A DNA stretch of 64,000 bases from Candidatus Dormiibacterota bacterium (GTDB taxonomy: Bacteria; Chloroflexota; Dormibacteria; Aeolococcales; Aeolococcaceae): positions 195,719-259,718 of the forward strand of contig PMOL01000009.1 in NCBI GenBank assembly GCA_003162415.1, read 5' to 3'. The notes under the pieces were generated by a model. The model searched no databases. It was not told the origin of the DNA and saw nothing but the letters and a program-made list of their open reading frames with translations. How positions within the stretch are numbered: position 1 is the first letter of the stretch; the number at the start of each line of letters is the position of its first letter. This document shows positions 17,566-29,580 of this stretch, piece by piece. Both the position numbers and the translations under genes were made by a program.

Positions 17566-20316
17566 GTGGCTCGCGAGACTTTGTTGCTGGTGGATGGGCA
17601 CAACCTCGTGTACCGGGCGTTCCACGCGATGCCCGCGCTGAGCAACAGCCGGGGCGAGATGACCAACGCCGCCTACGGCTTCACGTCGATGCTTTTCAAG
17701 GCGCTCAACGACACGACGCCGACATATGCCATCGCGGCATTCGACCCCCCGGGACCAACATTTCGGCACGAGAAGTTCCCGGAATACAAAGCGCAACGGC
17801 AGCGTGCCCCTGACGAGCTGCGTGCCCAGTTCCCGTGGGCGCGCGAGGTCGTGGAGGCGCTCGGCATCCCTATCGTGGAGATCCCAACGTTCGAGGCCGA
17901 CGACGTCATCGGCACGCTGGCGCAGAAGGCCGAGGCTGCGGGACTCGATGTCATCATCCTCACCGGGGACCTCGATGTGCTGCAGCTCGTCACCGAGCAC
18001 ATCCGCGTCTTCGCCAGCCGCCGCGGACTCAGCGACACGATCATCTACGACGTCGACAAGGTTCGCGAACGCTACGGGTTCGAGCCGCCACTGGTTGTCG
18101 ATTTCAAGGCGCTGCAAGGCGATCCAAGCGACAACATCCCCGGCGTCCCTGGCATTGGCGAGAAGACCGCGATGTCACTGGTGCAGCAGTACGGGCCGCT
18201 CGAGAACGTCCTCGCAGCCGTGCCGACCATGCCGCCCGGGCGCGTGCAGCGCGCGCTGGAAAGCCATGTGGAGCAGGCGCGGTTGAGCAAGTGGACGGCG
18301 ACCATCAAGGTCGACATCGACATCGACCTGCCACTCGAGGGCGCACGCCTCTTCAACTACGACGAAGCGGCGGTGCGCGAGCTGTTCGACCGCCTGGAGT
18401 TTCGCAGTCTGCTCCCGCGGCTGCCCGGACGCGCCGTGAACGACGGTTCGGCGCCGGCCGCGGCGCCGGCAAGTGAACCAGCGCCGTTGCCCGGCGACCT
18501 GCAATCGCCGGCGACGGACGTCGAGATTGTCATCGATGCGCATCAGGCAACTGACGCGACGCAGCGCATTCGCGCAGCCGGCGCGATGGCCGTCCGCACC
18601 GTCGTTGACGGCAGCCCGAGAACCGGCGACATGATCGGTGTCGCCTTCGCTCCCAAAGGGGAGGACATCGCCTACTACATGCCCGTGTGGCATGCGGGGC
18701 TGGAGCGCAACGCGGATCCGGCGGCGATCGTCGCACTGGAGGAGGTGCTTGCGGACAGCACGATTCCGAAACGAGGCTACGACCTCAAGCGAGAGCTGCT
18801 CGCGTGGCGACGGCGCGGTATCGCGATACAGGGTCTGGAGTTCGATGCGATGCTCGCCGCCTATCTCACCAACTCGCGCCTCAAGGTTCCGACACTGCCG
18901 GTGCTGGCGCACGACCTTGCGTTGCTGAGCGTCGAGGCCGAGGAGACATTGCTCGGCAGCGGTCGCGGCAAGCGCGGGATCGCCGATGTTCCGGTGGAGG
19001 AGGCGGCCGCGTACTACGGCGTGTGGGTCGGCCTGCTCGATCCGGTCGGCGAGAAGTTGATTCGCGACATGGAGCGGGCCAACGCCACCCGGCTCCACGA
19101 CACCATGGAGCTGCCCCTGGTCCCCATCCTCGCCGCCATGGAGGTGGAGGGAGTCGCCGTCGATTGCGATCTGCTCGGGGCGATCAGCGCCGAGATGTAC
19201 AAGCGCATCACCGAAATCGAGAACGAGGTGCAGGAGGTCGCCGGGTACACGTTCAACCCCGGCAGCACTCAGCAGCTGGGGCGATTCCTCTACGACGACC
19301 TCGGTCTCGCCAGCGGGCGCAAGACCAAGACCGGGCGGAGCACCGACGCCGACACGCTCGAGGCCCTCCTCGGGGAGCATCCCGTGGTCGAGCAGATACT
19401 CGAGTGGCGCCAGCTCACCAAGCTGAAGAGCACGTATGTCGATGCTCTGCCGTTGCTGTGCACCGCGGACTCGCGGGTGCACACGTCCTTCAACCAGGCG
19501 GTGGCGACCACTGGCCGGCTGTCGTCGTCCGATCCGAACCTGCAGAACATCCCGGTGCGCACCCAATGGGGGCAGCGAATCCGCCGCGCGTTCCATGCTG
19601 ACAAGGGCCAGCGCCTGGTGAGCGCGGACTACTCGCAGGTCGAGCTGCGCGTACTCGCCCACGTGACCGGTGAGACGGAGCTGATCGAGGCCTTCCAGCG
19701 CGGTGAGGACATCCACCGGCGCACCGCCGCTGAGGTGTATGCAGTCGAACCCGAGGCGGTGACCCCGGACATGCGCCGCATCGCCAAGGTGGTCAACTTC
19801 GGTGTGGTGTATGGGCTGAGCGACTTCGGGCTCGCTCGCGACACGGGCATGAGCCGCGAGGACGCGCATTCGTTCATCGATGCGTACTTCCGCAATTTCC
19901 CCGCTGTCACCGTGTACCTCGAAGGGGTGCGCAACCATGCCCGGGAATACGGCTGGGTTGAGACCTTCATCGGCCGGCGTCGCTACATCGCGGACATCCG
20001 CGCGGCCAACCGTCAGCTGCGCTTCGCCGCCGAGCGCATGGCCGTGAACATGCCGATCCAGGGTGGTGCGGCCGACATCATGAAGCAGGCAATGATCCTG
20101 GTCGACGAGGCACTGCGCGAGCGGGGGCTGCGCAGCCGCATCCTCCTCCAGGTGCACGACGAGCTCCTGCTCGAGGCGCCGGCGGAGGAGGTCGACGACC
20201 TCGTGATGCTCCTCCGGGATCGCATGGGGGCGGCCGAGGCACTCAAGGTGCCCCTCGATGTTGACGTCAAGGTCGGCGACAACTGGGGGGACATGACGCC
20301 CATCGCGAGGAACTGA
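17566..20316 (+). CDS. polA: DNA polymerase I
   Basis: 5'-3' exonuclease N-terminus (LLLVDGHNLVYRAFHA), polymerase motifs LVSADYSQVELRVLAH, RRIAKVVNFGVVYG, LLQVHDELLLE. Confidence 0.97.
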   Translation: MARETLLLVDGHNLVYRAFHAMPALSNSRGEMTNAAYGFTSMLFKALNDTTPTYAIAAFDPPGPTFRHEKFPEYKAQRQRAPDELRAQFPWAREVVEALGIPIVEIPTFEADDVIGTLAQKAEAAGLDVIILTGDLDVLQLVTEHIRVFASRRGLSDTIIYDVDKVRERYGFEPPLVVDFKALQGDPSDNIPGVPGIGEKTAMSLVQQYGPLENVLAAVPTMPPGRVQRALESHVEQARLSKWTATIKVDIDIDLPLEGARLFNYDEAAVRELFDRLEFRSLLPRLPGRAVNDGSAPAAAPASEPAPLPGDLQSPATDVEIVIDAHQATDATQRIRAAGAMAVRTVVDGSPRTGDMIGVAFAPKGEDIAYYMPVWHAGLERNADPAAIVALEEVLADSTIPKRGYDLKRELLAWRRRGIAIQGLEFDAMLAAYLTNSRLKVPTLPVLAHDLALLSVEAEETLLGSGRGKRGIADVPVEEAAAYYGVWVGLLDPVGEKLIRDMERANATRLHDTMELPLVPILAAMEVEGVAVDCDLLGAISAEMYKRITEIENEVQEVAGYTFNPGSTQQLGRFLYDDLGLASGRKTKTGRSTDADTLEALLGEHPVVEQILEWRQLTKLKSTYVDALPLLCTADSRVHTSFNQAVATTGRLSSSDPNLQNIPVRTQWGQRIRRAFHADKGQRLVSADYSQVELRVLAHVTGETELIEAFQRGEDIHRRTAAEVYAVEPEAVTPDMRRIAKVVNFGVVYGLSDFGLARDTGMSREDAHSFIDAYFRNFPAVTVYLEGVRNHAREYGWVETFIGRRRYIADIRAANRQLRFAAERMAVNMPIQGGAADIMKQAMILVDEALRERGLRSRILLQVHDELLLEAPAEEVDDLVMLLRDRMGAAEALKVPLDVDVKVGDNWGDMTPIARN

Positions 20317-20318
20317 GG

Positions 20319-21143
20319 GTGCCGGAACTCCCCGAGGTGGAGACGGTTGCCCGCGACCTTCGTACTGCGGTCACGGGACGGCGCATCGAGCACGTGACCG
20401 TCGACCGGCCCGATATCGTTCGTGTCCCGGATGGCAGGATGCTGCCGGCGCTGCTCACGGGACAGCGCTTCGAGAACGTGGATCGCCGCGGCAAGTACCT
20501 GTTGCTGGAGCTCGATTCCGGCGACGAGCTGATGGTGCATCTCGGCATGACCGGGCATTTGCTGGTCTGCGATGCCGATGCCCCGGTCGCGAAGCACACC
20601 CACATCCGCGCCTCGCTCGACGACGGGAACGAGCTCCGTTTCGACGATGCGCGTCGCTTCGGCCGGGTGGCCTACGGTTCGCGTGATGCGCTGACCTCTG
20701 CGCGTGTACTCCCCAAGCTCGGCGTCGAACCCCTTTCCGACGCGTTCTCGCAGGAGCGGCTCGACGCGGTGCTGCGGAAGACGACCAGGACGGTGAAGGC
20801 CGCGCTGCTCGACCAAAAGGGCGTGGCGGGACTCGGCAACATCTACATCGATGAGGCGTGTTTCCTCGCGGGCGTCCGGCCCACCCGGCGGTGCCATCGC
20901 CTCACCCGCCGCGATCGAGCGGCCCTCCTCGATGCCATCCCACGGGTGCTCACGGCAGCCGTCGCCAACCGGGGCACCAGCGTCGATGACTATCGCGATG
21001 TCTGGAATGCGCGCGGGAGCAACCAGGAGCGCCTCCAGGTGTATGGGCGCGGCGGGCTGCCCTGCTTCGTGTGTGGCACGATCCTGCGCCGCACCGTCAC
21101 CGCCGGCCGCACCACCGTGTACTGCCCGCACTGCCAGCGATGA
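20319..21143 (+). CDS. mutM: Formamidopyrimidine-DNA glycosylase
   Basis: PELPEVETVARDL, GNIYIDEACFLAGVRP, C-terminal zinc finger CFVCGTILRRTVTAGRTTVYCPHCQR. Confidence 0.97.
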   Translation: MPELPEVETVARDLRTAVTGRRIEHVTVDRPDIVRVPDGRMLPALLTGQRFENVDRRGKYLLLELDSGDELMVHLGMTGHLLVCDADAPVAKHTHIRASLDDGNELRFDDARRFGRVAYGSRDALTSARVLPKLGVEPLSDAFSQERLDAVLRKTTRTVKAALLDQKGVAGLGNIYIDEACFLAGVRPTRRCHRLTRRDRAALLDAIPRVLTAAVANRGTSVDDYRDVWNARGSNQERLQVYGRGGLPCFVCGTILRRTVTAGRTTVYCPHCQR

Positions 21144-22183
21144 CCCGGGTCACCATCGCGAGCTACGACGACGATCCGCCGCTCGGTGGTCAGGGGGTCG
21201 TCGTGCACGGCATCCGAGCGGCATTGGAGCGCCGCGGTGTGCGCGTGCACACCATCTCGGGCCGCGGGGAGCACGCGATCGCCTTCGGGCGGCGGACCGG
21301 CCGGGCGCCGCTCGATTTCTCCCTGCAGCTCAATCGATATCCGCAGATCCTGCTGCGCGCCGCGCCGGACGTGATCCATGCGCAGGGCGGGCCCGGCGGG
21401 GTCCTGTTGTGGAAGCAACTGGGTCCGCCGCTCGTGTACACGGCGCATCACACGTACCGGCAGGCGCACCCGCGCGGCTCCGTGAAGCGATTGCTCAACG
21501 GCGTCGAGGCGCGCTCGTACCGTGGTGCGGCGATGGTGCTGCCGGTCTCGCGATCGACCGCCAACGCGCTGCTCGAGATGGGGATCCCGGCATCGCGCAT
21601 CGAGGTGCTCTCCAACGGAGTCGATACGGTCGACCTACCTGGCGTCGATCACGAGGACGGACGCGTGCTCTTCGTCAGCCGCATGGAGCGGGAGAAGGGT
21701 GCACTCGACGCGGTCACGGTGCTGCAGGCGCTGACGGCCGCGGATCCGCGGGTGCACGGTGTACTCGTGGGGGGCGGCAGTCTCGAGCCAGAAGTCCGCC
21801 GGGCCGCCCAGTCGAGTGGCGGGCGAATCGAGTACCTGGGTGCGCTCGATCGCGACGCCTTGAATCACGAGTACGCCCGCGCCGCGGTGGTGCTGATGCC
21901 GTCGCGGTTCGAAGGGTTGGGCATGGTCGCCCTCGAAGCACAGGCGGCGGGAACGCCGGTCGTGGGCTTCGATGTCGACGGTCTGCGCGACGCGGTCGGC
22001 GTTGGTGGGGTTCTGGTGCCGGCCGGTGATATGGCCGCGCTCAGCGCCGCAACGACGCGGCTTTTGGACGATCCCGAGCTGCGAGCCGAGGCAGGCGCGC
22101 GGGGACGCGAGATTGTCCTCGCCGAGCATTCCTGGGACGCGATTGGCAATCGCCTCGAGGAGATCTACGCGGCGGTGCGCTGA
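21140..22183 (+). CDS. Glycosyltransferase family 4
   Basis: GGQGVVVHGIRAALERRG, LPVSRSTANALLEMGIPASRIEVLSNGVD, PSRFEGLGMVALEAQAAGTPVVGFDVDGL; ATGA overlap with mutM. Confidence 0.92.
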   Translation: MTRVTIASYDDDPPLGGQGVVVHGIRAALERRGVRVHTISGRGEHAIAFGRRTGRAPLDFSLQLNRYPQILLRAAPDVIHAQGGPGGVLLWKQLGPPLVYTAHHTYRQAHPRGSVKRLLNGVEARSYRGAAMVLPVSRSTANALLEMGIPASRIEVLSNGVDTVDLPGVDHEDGRVLFVSRMEREKGALDAVTVLQALTAADPRVHGVLVGGGSLEPEVRRAAQSSGGRIEYLGALDRDALNHEYARAAVVLMPSRFEGLGMVALEAQAAGTPVVGFDVDGLRDAVGVGGVLVPAGDMAALSAATTRLLDDPELRAEAGARGREIVLAEHSWDAIGNRLEEIYAAVR

Positions 22184-22225
22184 GGTCGAATTCGGCGAGA
22201 GTGGGACAGCGACTAGACTCGAAGC

Positions 22226-24259
<2,034 letters not shown>

Positions 24260-24277
24260 GGCTTCGGTCCTCGACGC

Positions 24278-24297
24278 ATGGCCCGAGAGCGGGCCAT
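24278..24297. repeat. Perfect hairpin downstream of uvrB (atggcccg-agag-cgggccat); possible terminator element, no U-tract
   Basis: 8-bp inverted repeat, 4-nt loop. Confidence 0.5.
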
Positions 24298-24381
24298 GGC
24301 GCATTCGTGAGGACGGGGCAACGCGTGCTCGCAGTAACGAGGGCCTCCGGGGCAGCCCCGCGCGTGACGTGGCCGAGGGCC

Positions 24382-24411
24382 TTGACCCAGCGTACATCTG
24401 TTCGGTAGGAT
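24382..24411 (+). promoter_or_regulatory. Candidate radA promoter TTGACC-18-TAGGAT
   Basis: -35/-10-like hexamers with 18-nt spacer ending 9 nt before the ATG. Confidence 0.55.
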
Positions 24412-24420
24412 TCGTCGCCC

Positions 24421-25788
24421 ATGGCCACCGAGTTGCAGCGCGCCGTCCACCGCCTCCACTACGTCTGCGCCGAGTGCGGGGCAGAGGCACCGAAGTGGCA
24501 GGGACGCTGCCCGGCGTGTGCCGCATGGAACAGCCTCAGCGAGGACGTCATGCGGCTGACCGGCCGCAAGCCCGGACCAGCAATCGCCGCCGCGACCACG
24601 ACGCCGATGGAAGCGGTGATGGCCGCACCGTCTCATGTCCTCCCCACGGGCTCGTTTGAAGTTGACCGCGTCCTGGGAGGGGGGATCGTTCCCGGCAGCG
24701 TCGTGCTGCTCGGTGGTGACCCTGGCATTGGGAAGTCCACCATCGCGCTGCAGATGTCGCACAGCTGCGGCAACGTGGTGTCACCGGCGCTCTACTGCAC
24801 TGGTGAGGAGTCGCTTGAGCAGCTTGCCCTGCGTGCTCGGCGGCTTTGCTGCACCGGTGCCAGGGTTCGCCTGCTCGTCGAATCGGACGTCGACACCGTG
24901 ATCGCCACGATCGAGGCGGAGCGCCCGTCCCTCGTGATCGTCGATTCCGTTCAGACACTCCGCGATGCCGGGACGCCCGGACCGCCCGGAAGCGTCTCGC
25001 AGGTCCGCGCCGCGGTCGTCCGCATGAGCGAGGTCGCCAAGGCGACCGGCGTTCCGGTGCTCCTGGTCGGGCACGTCACCAAGGAAGGGGCGATTGCCGG
25101 TCCGCGCACCCTCGAGCACATGGTCGACGTCGTCCTGTACCTCGAGGGCGAGCGCCTCGGTGAGCATCGGATGCTCCGCGGCATCAAGAACCGCTTCGGC
25201 GCGACCGGCGAAGTCGGCCTGCTCACCATGGAGCGCGACGGGATGCGCGATCTCGCAGCCCCGAGCCGCGGCATGCTCGACGCGGCATCCCTCGGGGCCT
25301 CGGGCAGCGTGTTGACGATCACGTGCGACGGGCTCCGGCCGATGGCGGTCGAGGTGCAGGCGCTCGCGGTCGCCTCGCCGTTCGAGTTCTCGAGGCGAAC
25401 CGCTTCGGGCTTCGAGCTCAACCGCCTCCACCTCATGCTCGCGGTGCTCGCCAAGCGCGCCGGGATCTCCGTTTCCAAGCTGGACGTCTTCGTCAACGTG
25501 GCGGGCGGCCTCCGCCTCGCGGATCCTGGGACCGACCTCGCGGTGGCGCTCGCGATCGCCGGCACAGCGAGCAACCGGGCGGTGTCGCGCCACTGCGCGG
25601 TCATCGGAGAGCTGGGCCTCGGCGGCGAGGTGCGCAGGGTGACCCGGACCGAGGTGCGTCTCGCCGAGGCGGCGGCCGTCGGCATGGAGGCGGTGATCCT
25701 GCCCCACAGCTATCACGGCGCAGTTCCCGACGGTCTTCGCTGTCATCGAGTCTCCACCTTGATACAGGCGGTTGCACTGCTCGGGTGA
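24421..25788 (+). CDS. radA: DNA repair protein RadA
   Basis: Zinc finger YVCAECGAEAPKWQGRCPACAAWNSL, Walker A GGDPGIGKST, KNRFG motif. Confidence 0.97.
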   Translation: MATELQRAVHRLHYVCAECGAEAPKWQGRCPACAAWNSLSEDVMRLTGRKPGPAIAAATTTPMEAVMAAPSHVLPTGSFEVDRVLGGGIVPGSVVLLGGDPGIGKSTIALQMSHSCGNVVSPALYCTGEESLEQLALRARRLCCTGARVRLLVESDVDTVIATIEAERPSLVIVDSVQTLRDAGTPGPPGSVSQVRAAVVRMSEVAKATGVPVLLVGHVTKEGAIAGPRTLEHMVDVVLYLEGERLGEHRMLRGIKNRFGATGEVGLLTMERDGMRDLAAPSRGMLDAASLGASGSVLTITCDGLRPMAVEVQALAVASPFEFSRRTASGFELNRLHLMLAVLAKRAGISVSKLDVFVNVAGGLRLADPGTDLAVALAIAGTASNRAVSRHCAVIGELGLGGEVRRVTRTEVRLAEAAAVGMEAVILPHSYHGAVPDGLRCHRVSTLIQAVALLG

Positions 25789-25841
25789 CCGTCGTGTCGC
25801 GCCGTCCTTCGGCGCGGAGATCGTGTGGTTCAATCGCTGAG

Positions 25842-26996
25842 ATGCACACGCATGCCGCCCGGACGATCCAGCGGGCGCGAAATGTCTCGCGAATCATCGG
25901 CGCCAGCGTCGGTTTCGTGTTCGGGGTGCTCTACGGCGTGTTCATCCTGTCCGGCACCCCCGGCGTGCTCAACAGCAGCACGACCGCGGCTGGAGCGGCA
26001 CTCCTCGCCGCGGGTGCTGCGGGAGCCGCGTCACTTGCCCTCGCCGCCCCGCTGCTCAGCGTCGAACCCTACCTCTGGCTCGAGCGAACCCTCGACGAGG
26101 CCCCGGCAGGTCAGATCATCGGCGCCCTCATCGGCCTGATCGCCGCCCTGCTGATCTCGACGATGGTCGCCGTCCTCCTCAACCCGCTGCCCTTCGGGCT
26201 CGGGGTGATCCTGTCCCTCGGTCTTGCGACGGCGCTCGTCTACGTCGGCGTGCGGACCGGCAGTCACCGCCGCGATGCGCTCGGCGTCGTCTTCGGCCGT
26301 TCCGCTCCGGTGGACATCGACCAGGGAGGTCCCGGCCCGATCGACGGCCAGCCGGTCCTGGTCGACACGAGTGTCCTCATCGACGGTCGTATCGTCGACG
26401 TCGTGGCCGCCGGCTTCGTCCCCGGACGGCTGCTGATCCCCGGCTTCGTGCTCGAGGAACTTCAGCGGGTCGCCGATTCCGCGGATCCGTTCCGCCGCCA
26501 GAAAGGGCGCCGCGGGCTCGGTGTCGTCGATGCGCTCCAGAAGGCGGATGACGTGGTCTGTGAGCTGGTCGACCTCGACTTCCCGGGCACGCCCGACGTC
26601 GACGCCCGCCTCGTCAAGCTCGCCCGGGCCCGGGGCGCTTCGCTAATGACCCAGGATTACAACCTCAACCGCCTCGCCCAGATCGAGGGGGTTCGCGTGC
26701 TCAACCTGAACGACCTCGCCAACGCGGTCAAGCCGATCGTCGGCGCGGGCGAGAGCATTGCCATCACGATCGTCAAAGAGGGCAAGGAGCCCCACCAGGG
26801 CGTCGGGTACTTCGAAGACGGCACCATGGTGGTTGTGGAGAACGGACGCAGCCACGTTGATGAGACGGTCACGGTGACCGTGACCACGGTGCTTCAGACC
26901 ACTGCCGGCCGGATGATCTTCGCGACCCTCGCCGACGACGATTCCGGCAAGCCTCGGGTGTTGCGGCCGGTTCGCGCCAAGGTCGCGCAGCGCTGA
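25842..26996 (+). CDS. PIN/TRAM domain membrane protein (YacL-like)
   Basis: N-terminal TM segments; VLVDTSVLIDGRIVDVVAAGFVPGRLLIPGFVLEELQRVADS; TRAM-like C-terminus. Confidence 0.93.
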   Translation: MHTHAARTIQRARNVSRIIGASVGFVFGVLYGVFILSGTPGVLNSSTTAAGAALLAAGAAGAASLALAAPLLSVEPYLWLERTLDEAPAGQIIGALIGLIAALLISTMVAVLLNPLPFGLGVILSLGLATALVYVGVRTGSHRRDALGVVFGRSAPVDIDQGGPGPIDGQPVLVDTSVLIDGRIVDVVAAGFVPGRLLIPGFVLEELQRVADSADPFRRQKGRRGLGVVDALQKADDVVCELVDLDFPGTPDVDARLVKLARARGASLMTQDYNLNRLAQIEGVRVLNLNDLANAVKPIVGAGESIAITIVKEGKEPHQGVGYFEDGTMVVVENGRSHVDETVTVTVTTVLQTTAGRMIFATLADDDSGKPRVLRPVRAKVAQR

Positions 26997-27664
26997 GCAG
27001 CGCCCTCATCGTCCCCGCCTTCGGACTCGGCGTGAGGGCGGGAGAGGACAAGCTCTGGGTATCCGTCTCGGGGCGGCCGGTTCTTGCCATCACCCTGGAG
27101 TCGATCGCCGCGGCGAGCTGCTTCGACCTCATCGCCATCGCTGCCCCGGCCGGTCGCTGGGAGGCGATCCGGGCCATCGCGGCCGAGGGTCGGCTGCCCA
27201 GCGTCGTGCTTCTCGAAGGTGGTGAGCGGCGCCAGGACACCGTCGCCGCGGCGATCGACCGCTGCGCTGGTCACGACTGGATCACCGTCCATGACGCTGC
27301 CCGACCGCTCACGCCGCCCGAGGTCTTCCGGGCGGTGCTCGACACAGCGCAGGCTGATGGAGCCGCCATCGCCGGCGTACCCTGCGTGGACACTGTGAAG
27401 CAGGTGCAGCACGGCCAGGTCGCGGCCACCCTCGACCGCTCCTCGATCATCGCGGCGCAGACGCCCCAATCCTTCAGCGCCGGCATCCTGCGCCGGGCGC
27501 ATCTCAACGCAGCGACCCAGGGGATCAGCGCCGGCGACGACGCGGCGCTCGTCGAGGCGATCGGCGTCCCGGTCACGGTGGTTCCCGGCGATCCACGCAA
27601 CTTCAAAATCACATTCCCGCAGGACCTCGTCCTGCTTCGCTGCTTACTCGAGGAGGTCCGATGA
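26993..27664 (+). CDS. ispD: 2-C-methyl-D-erythritol 4-phosphate cytidylyltransferase (start uncertain, see finding)
   Basis: LIVPAFGLGVRAG nucleotide-binding loop, HDAARPLTPPEVF, AQTPQSFSAGILRRAH; adjacent to ispF. Confidence 0.9.
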   Translation: MSSALIVPAFGLGVRAGEDKLWVSVSGRPVLAITLESIAAASCFDLIAIAAPAGRWEAIRAIAAEGRLPSVVLLEGGERRQDTVAAAIDRCAGHDWITVHDAARPLTPPEVFRAVLDTAQADGAAIAGVPCVDTVKQVQHGQVAATLDRSSIIAAQTPQSFSAGILRRAHLNAATQGISAGDDAALVEAIGVPVTVVPGDPRNFKITFPQDLVLLRCLLEEVR

Positions 27665-28140
27665 CCCCGCGAATCGGCCACGGCATCGACGCGCACCGCT
27701 TCATCCCGGGGCGGCCGCTGATGCTCGGTGGCGTCCTGATTCCTTACGGCCGCGGCCTGCTTGGCCACTCCGACGGCGACGCTGTGGTGCACGCGCTCGT
27801 CGACGCCATCCTCGGCGCCTCCGGGCTCGGCGACATGGGCAAGCACTTTCCGTCCGGCGACCCGCGCTGGAAGGACACCTCGGGCTGCGAGTTCCTGAAG
27901 ATCGTCGCCGAAAAGCTCCACGAGGAGGGCTGGGTGATCGCGAGTGCCCACGTCATCGCAATCGCCGAGGAGCCGCGGCTGGCCGCGCATCTCGGGCCGA
28001 TGTCCGAGGCGATGTCGAAGGCGCTGGATCTCGAGCCCGGGACGATCGCGGTCGGCGCGACCACCACCGACGGCATGGGCTTCTCGGGCAGGAGCGAGGG
28101 GATCGCCGCGTCGGCGACGGTGCTGCTGGAACGGCGGTGA
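27661..28140 (+). CDS. ispF: 2-C-methyl-D-erythritol 2,4-cyclodiphosphate synthase
   Basis: RIGHGIDAHRF, GGVLIPYGRGLLGHSDGDAVVHALVDAILGA, TTTDGMGFSGRSEGIAASATVLL. Confidence 0.97.
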   Translation: MTPRIGHGIDAHRFIPGRPLMLGGVLIPYGRGLLGHSDGDAVVHALVDAILGASGLGDMGKHFPSGDPRWKDTSGCEFLKIVAEKLHEEGWVIASAHVIAIAEEPRLAAHLGPMSEAMSKALDLEPGTIAVGATTTDGMGFSGRSEGIAASATVLLERR

Positions 28141-29576
28141 CGCTGCAGCTGCACGACACGATGAGCCGTGAGCTCGTCGTCGTGGAGCCGATCGAACCAG
28201 GCCACGTCCGCATGTACACGTGCGGCCCCACGGTCTGGAACCGGGTACACATCGGGAATTTCCGCACCTTCATCTTCGAGGACGTCCTGCGCCGCTGGCT
28301 CGAGCGGAGGTTCAGGGTGGTGACGCACGTGATGAACCTCACCGATGTCGACGACCGGATCATCAAGAACGCGGTTGAGCACGGGCATTCGCTCGATGAG
28401 GAGACGGCGCCGTGGATCGCCGCGTTCGAAGACGACCGCGTCACGCTGGGGATCCGGCGGGCGGATCACTACCCGCGCGCGACCGAGTACATCGAGCAGA
28501 TGGTCGACCTGATCGAACGCCTCGAGCAAGCCGGAGCGGCATACCAGACCGATGGCAGCTACTACTTCCACATCGCTGCGTTCCCGGAGTACGGCAAGCT
28601 CAGCGGCGCGCGCGCGGAAGGCCTCGTGTCCGGCGCCAGCGGGCGGATCGACGCCGACGATTACACCAAGGAGGATGTCCGCGACTTCGCGCTCTGGAAG
28701 GCCGTCGGACCCGACGAGATCGGCTGGGACACGCGTATCGGCAGGGGTCACCCGGGCTGGCACATCGAGTGCTCGGCGATGAGCATGACGCTGCTCGGCG
28801 AGAGCTTCGACATCCATTGCGGCGGCGTCGACAACATCTTTCCGCACCACGAGAACGAGATCGCCCAGTCCGAAGCCGCAACCGGCAAGCGGTTCGTGCG
28901 CATCTGGTGCCACAGCCAGCACCTGCGTGTCAGCGGCGAGAAGATGGCCAAGCGCGTCGGCAACTTCGCCACCGTGCCCGACGTCCTCGAGGAGGGGGCG
29001 AGCCCCGCGGCGCTCCGCTATCTGCTCGCGGCGCGGACTCACTATCGCAAGCCGCTCGATTATTCCGACGACCTGCTTGCCGACAGCACCATCGCGGTGC
29101 AGCGACTGGTCGACTTTCAGACCCGCGTCGACGGACTCCACACCGCCGAGGAAGACGGCAACCCGCGCGACGAAGCCGTCCTCGCGTCGGTGCGCGGGAT
29201 GCGCATCGGGTTCGACGAAGCGATGGACGACGACCTCAACCTCCCCGAGGCGATGGGCATCGTGTTCTCGGGGCTGCGTGACGTCAACCGCGTGCTCGAC
29301 AGTGGAGCAGTCAGCGCGGAGACCCAGCGCACGCTGCAGCATCTCCTCACCGACATCGACGACGTGCTCGGCGTGCTCGCCCTGGTCGCCCGCGATCGTC
29401 AGGCTGCTCCCGATGCGGAGGAGCAGCGGTGGCTCGACGAACGCGCCGCCGCACGCGTGGCTCGCGACTTCGCGCAGTCCGACCATCTCCGCGTGCAGCT
29501 CGCCGGTCGCGGGATCGAGGTCGAGGACACGCCTCAGGGGCAGCGCTGGAAGCGGACCTCGCCGCACCGCGGCTGA
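28137..29576 (+). CDS. cysS: Cysteinyl-tRNA synthetase
   Basis: MYTCGPTVWNRVHIGNFRTFIFEDVLRR, GWHIECSAMSM, KMAKRVGNF (KMSKS-like). Confidence 0.97.
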   Translation: MTLQLHDTMSRELVVVEPIEPGHVRMYTCGPTVWNRVHIGNFRTFIFEDVLRRWLERRFRVVTHVMNLTDVDDRIIKNAVEHGHSLDEETAPWIAAFEDDRVTLGIRRADHYPRATEYIEQMVDLIERLEQAGAAYQTDGSYYFHIAAFPEYGKLSGARAEGLVSGASGRIDADDYTKEDVRDFALWKAVGPDEIGWDTRIGRGHPGWHIECSAMSMTLLGESFDIHCGGVDNIFPHHENEIAQSEAATGKRFVRIWCHSQHLRVSGEKMAKRVGNFATVPDVLEEGASPAALRYLLAARTHYRKPLDYSDDLLADSTIAVQRLVDFQTRVDGLHTAEEDGNPRDEAVLASVRGMRIGFDEAMDDDLNLPEAMGIVFSGLRDVNRVLDSGAVSAETQRTLQHLLTDIDDVLGVLALVARDRQAAPDAEEQRWLDERAAARVARDFAQSDHLRVQLAGRGIEVEDTPQGQRWKRTSPHRG

Positions 29577-29580
29577 CGCG

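Noticed and set aside
18175-20157. 660-aa minus-strand ORF antisense to polA
   Set aside because: High-GC shadow ORF opposite a conserved gene; translation has no recognisable domains. The same applies to 22766..23962, 24781..25833, 27744..29588, 32158..33576, 34990..36432 and 42278..43564 (beyond its C-terminal part).
25323-26996. 557-aa ORF as a single protein
   Set aside because: N-terminal part is the alternative frame of radA; PIN/TRAM protein starts at 25842.
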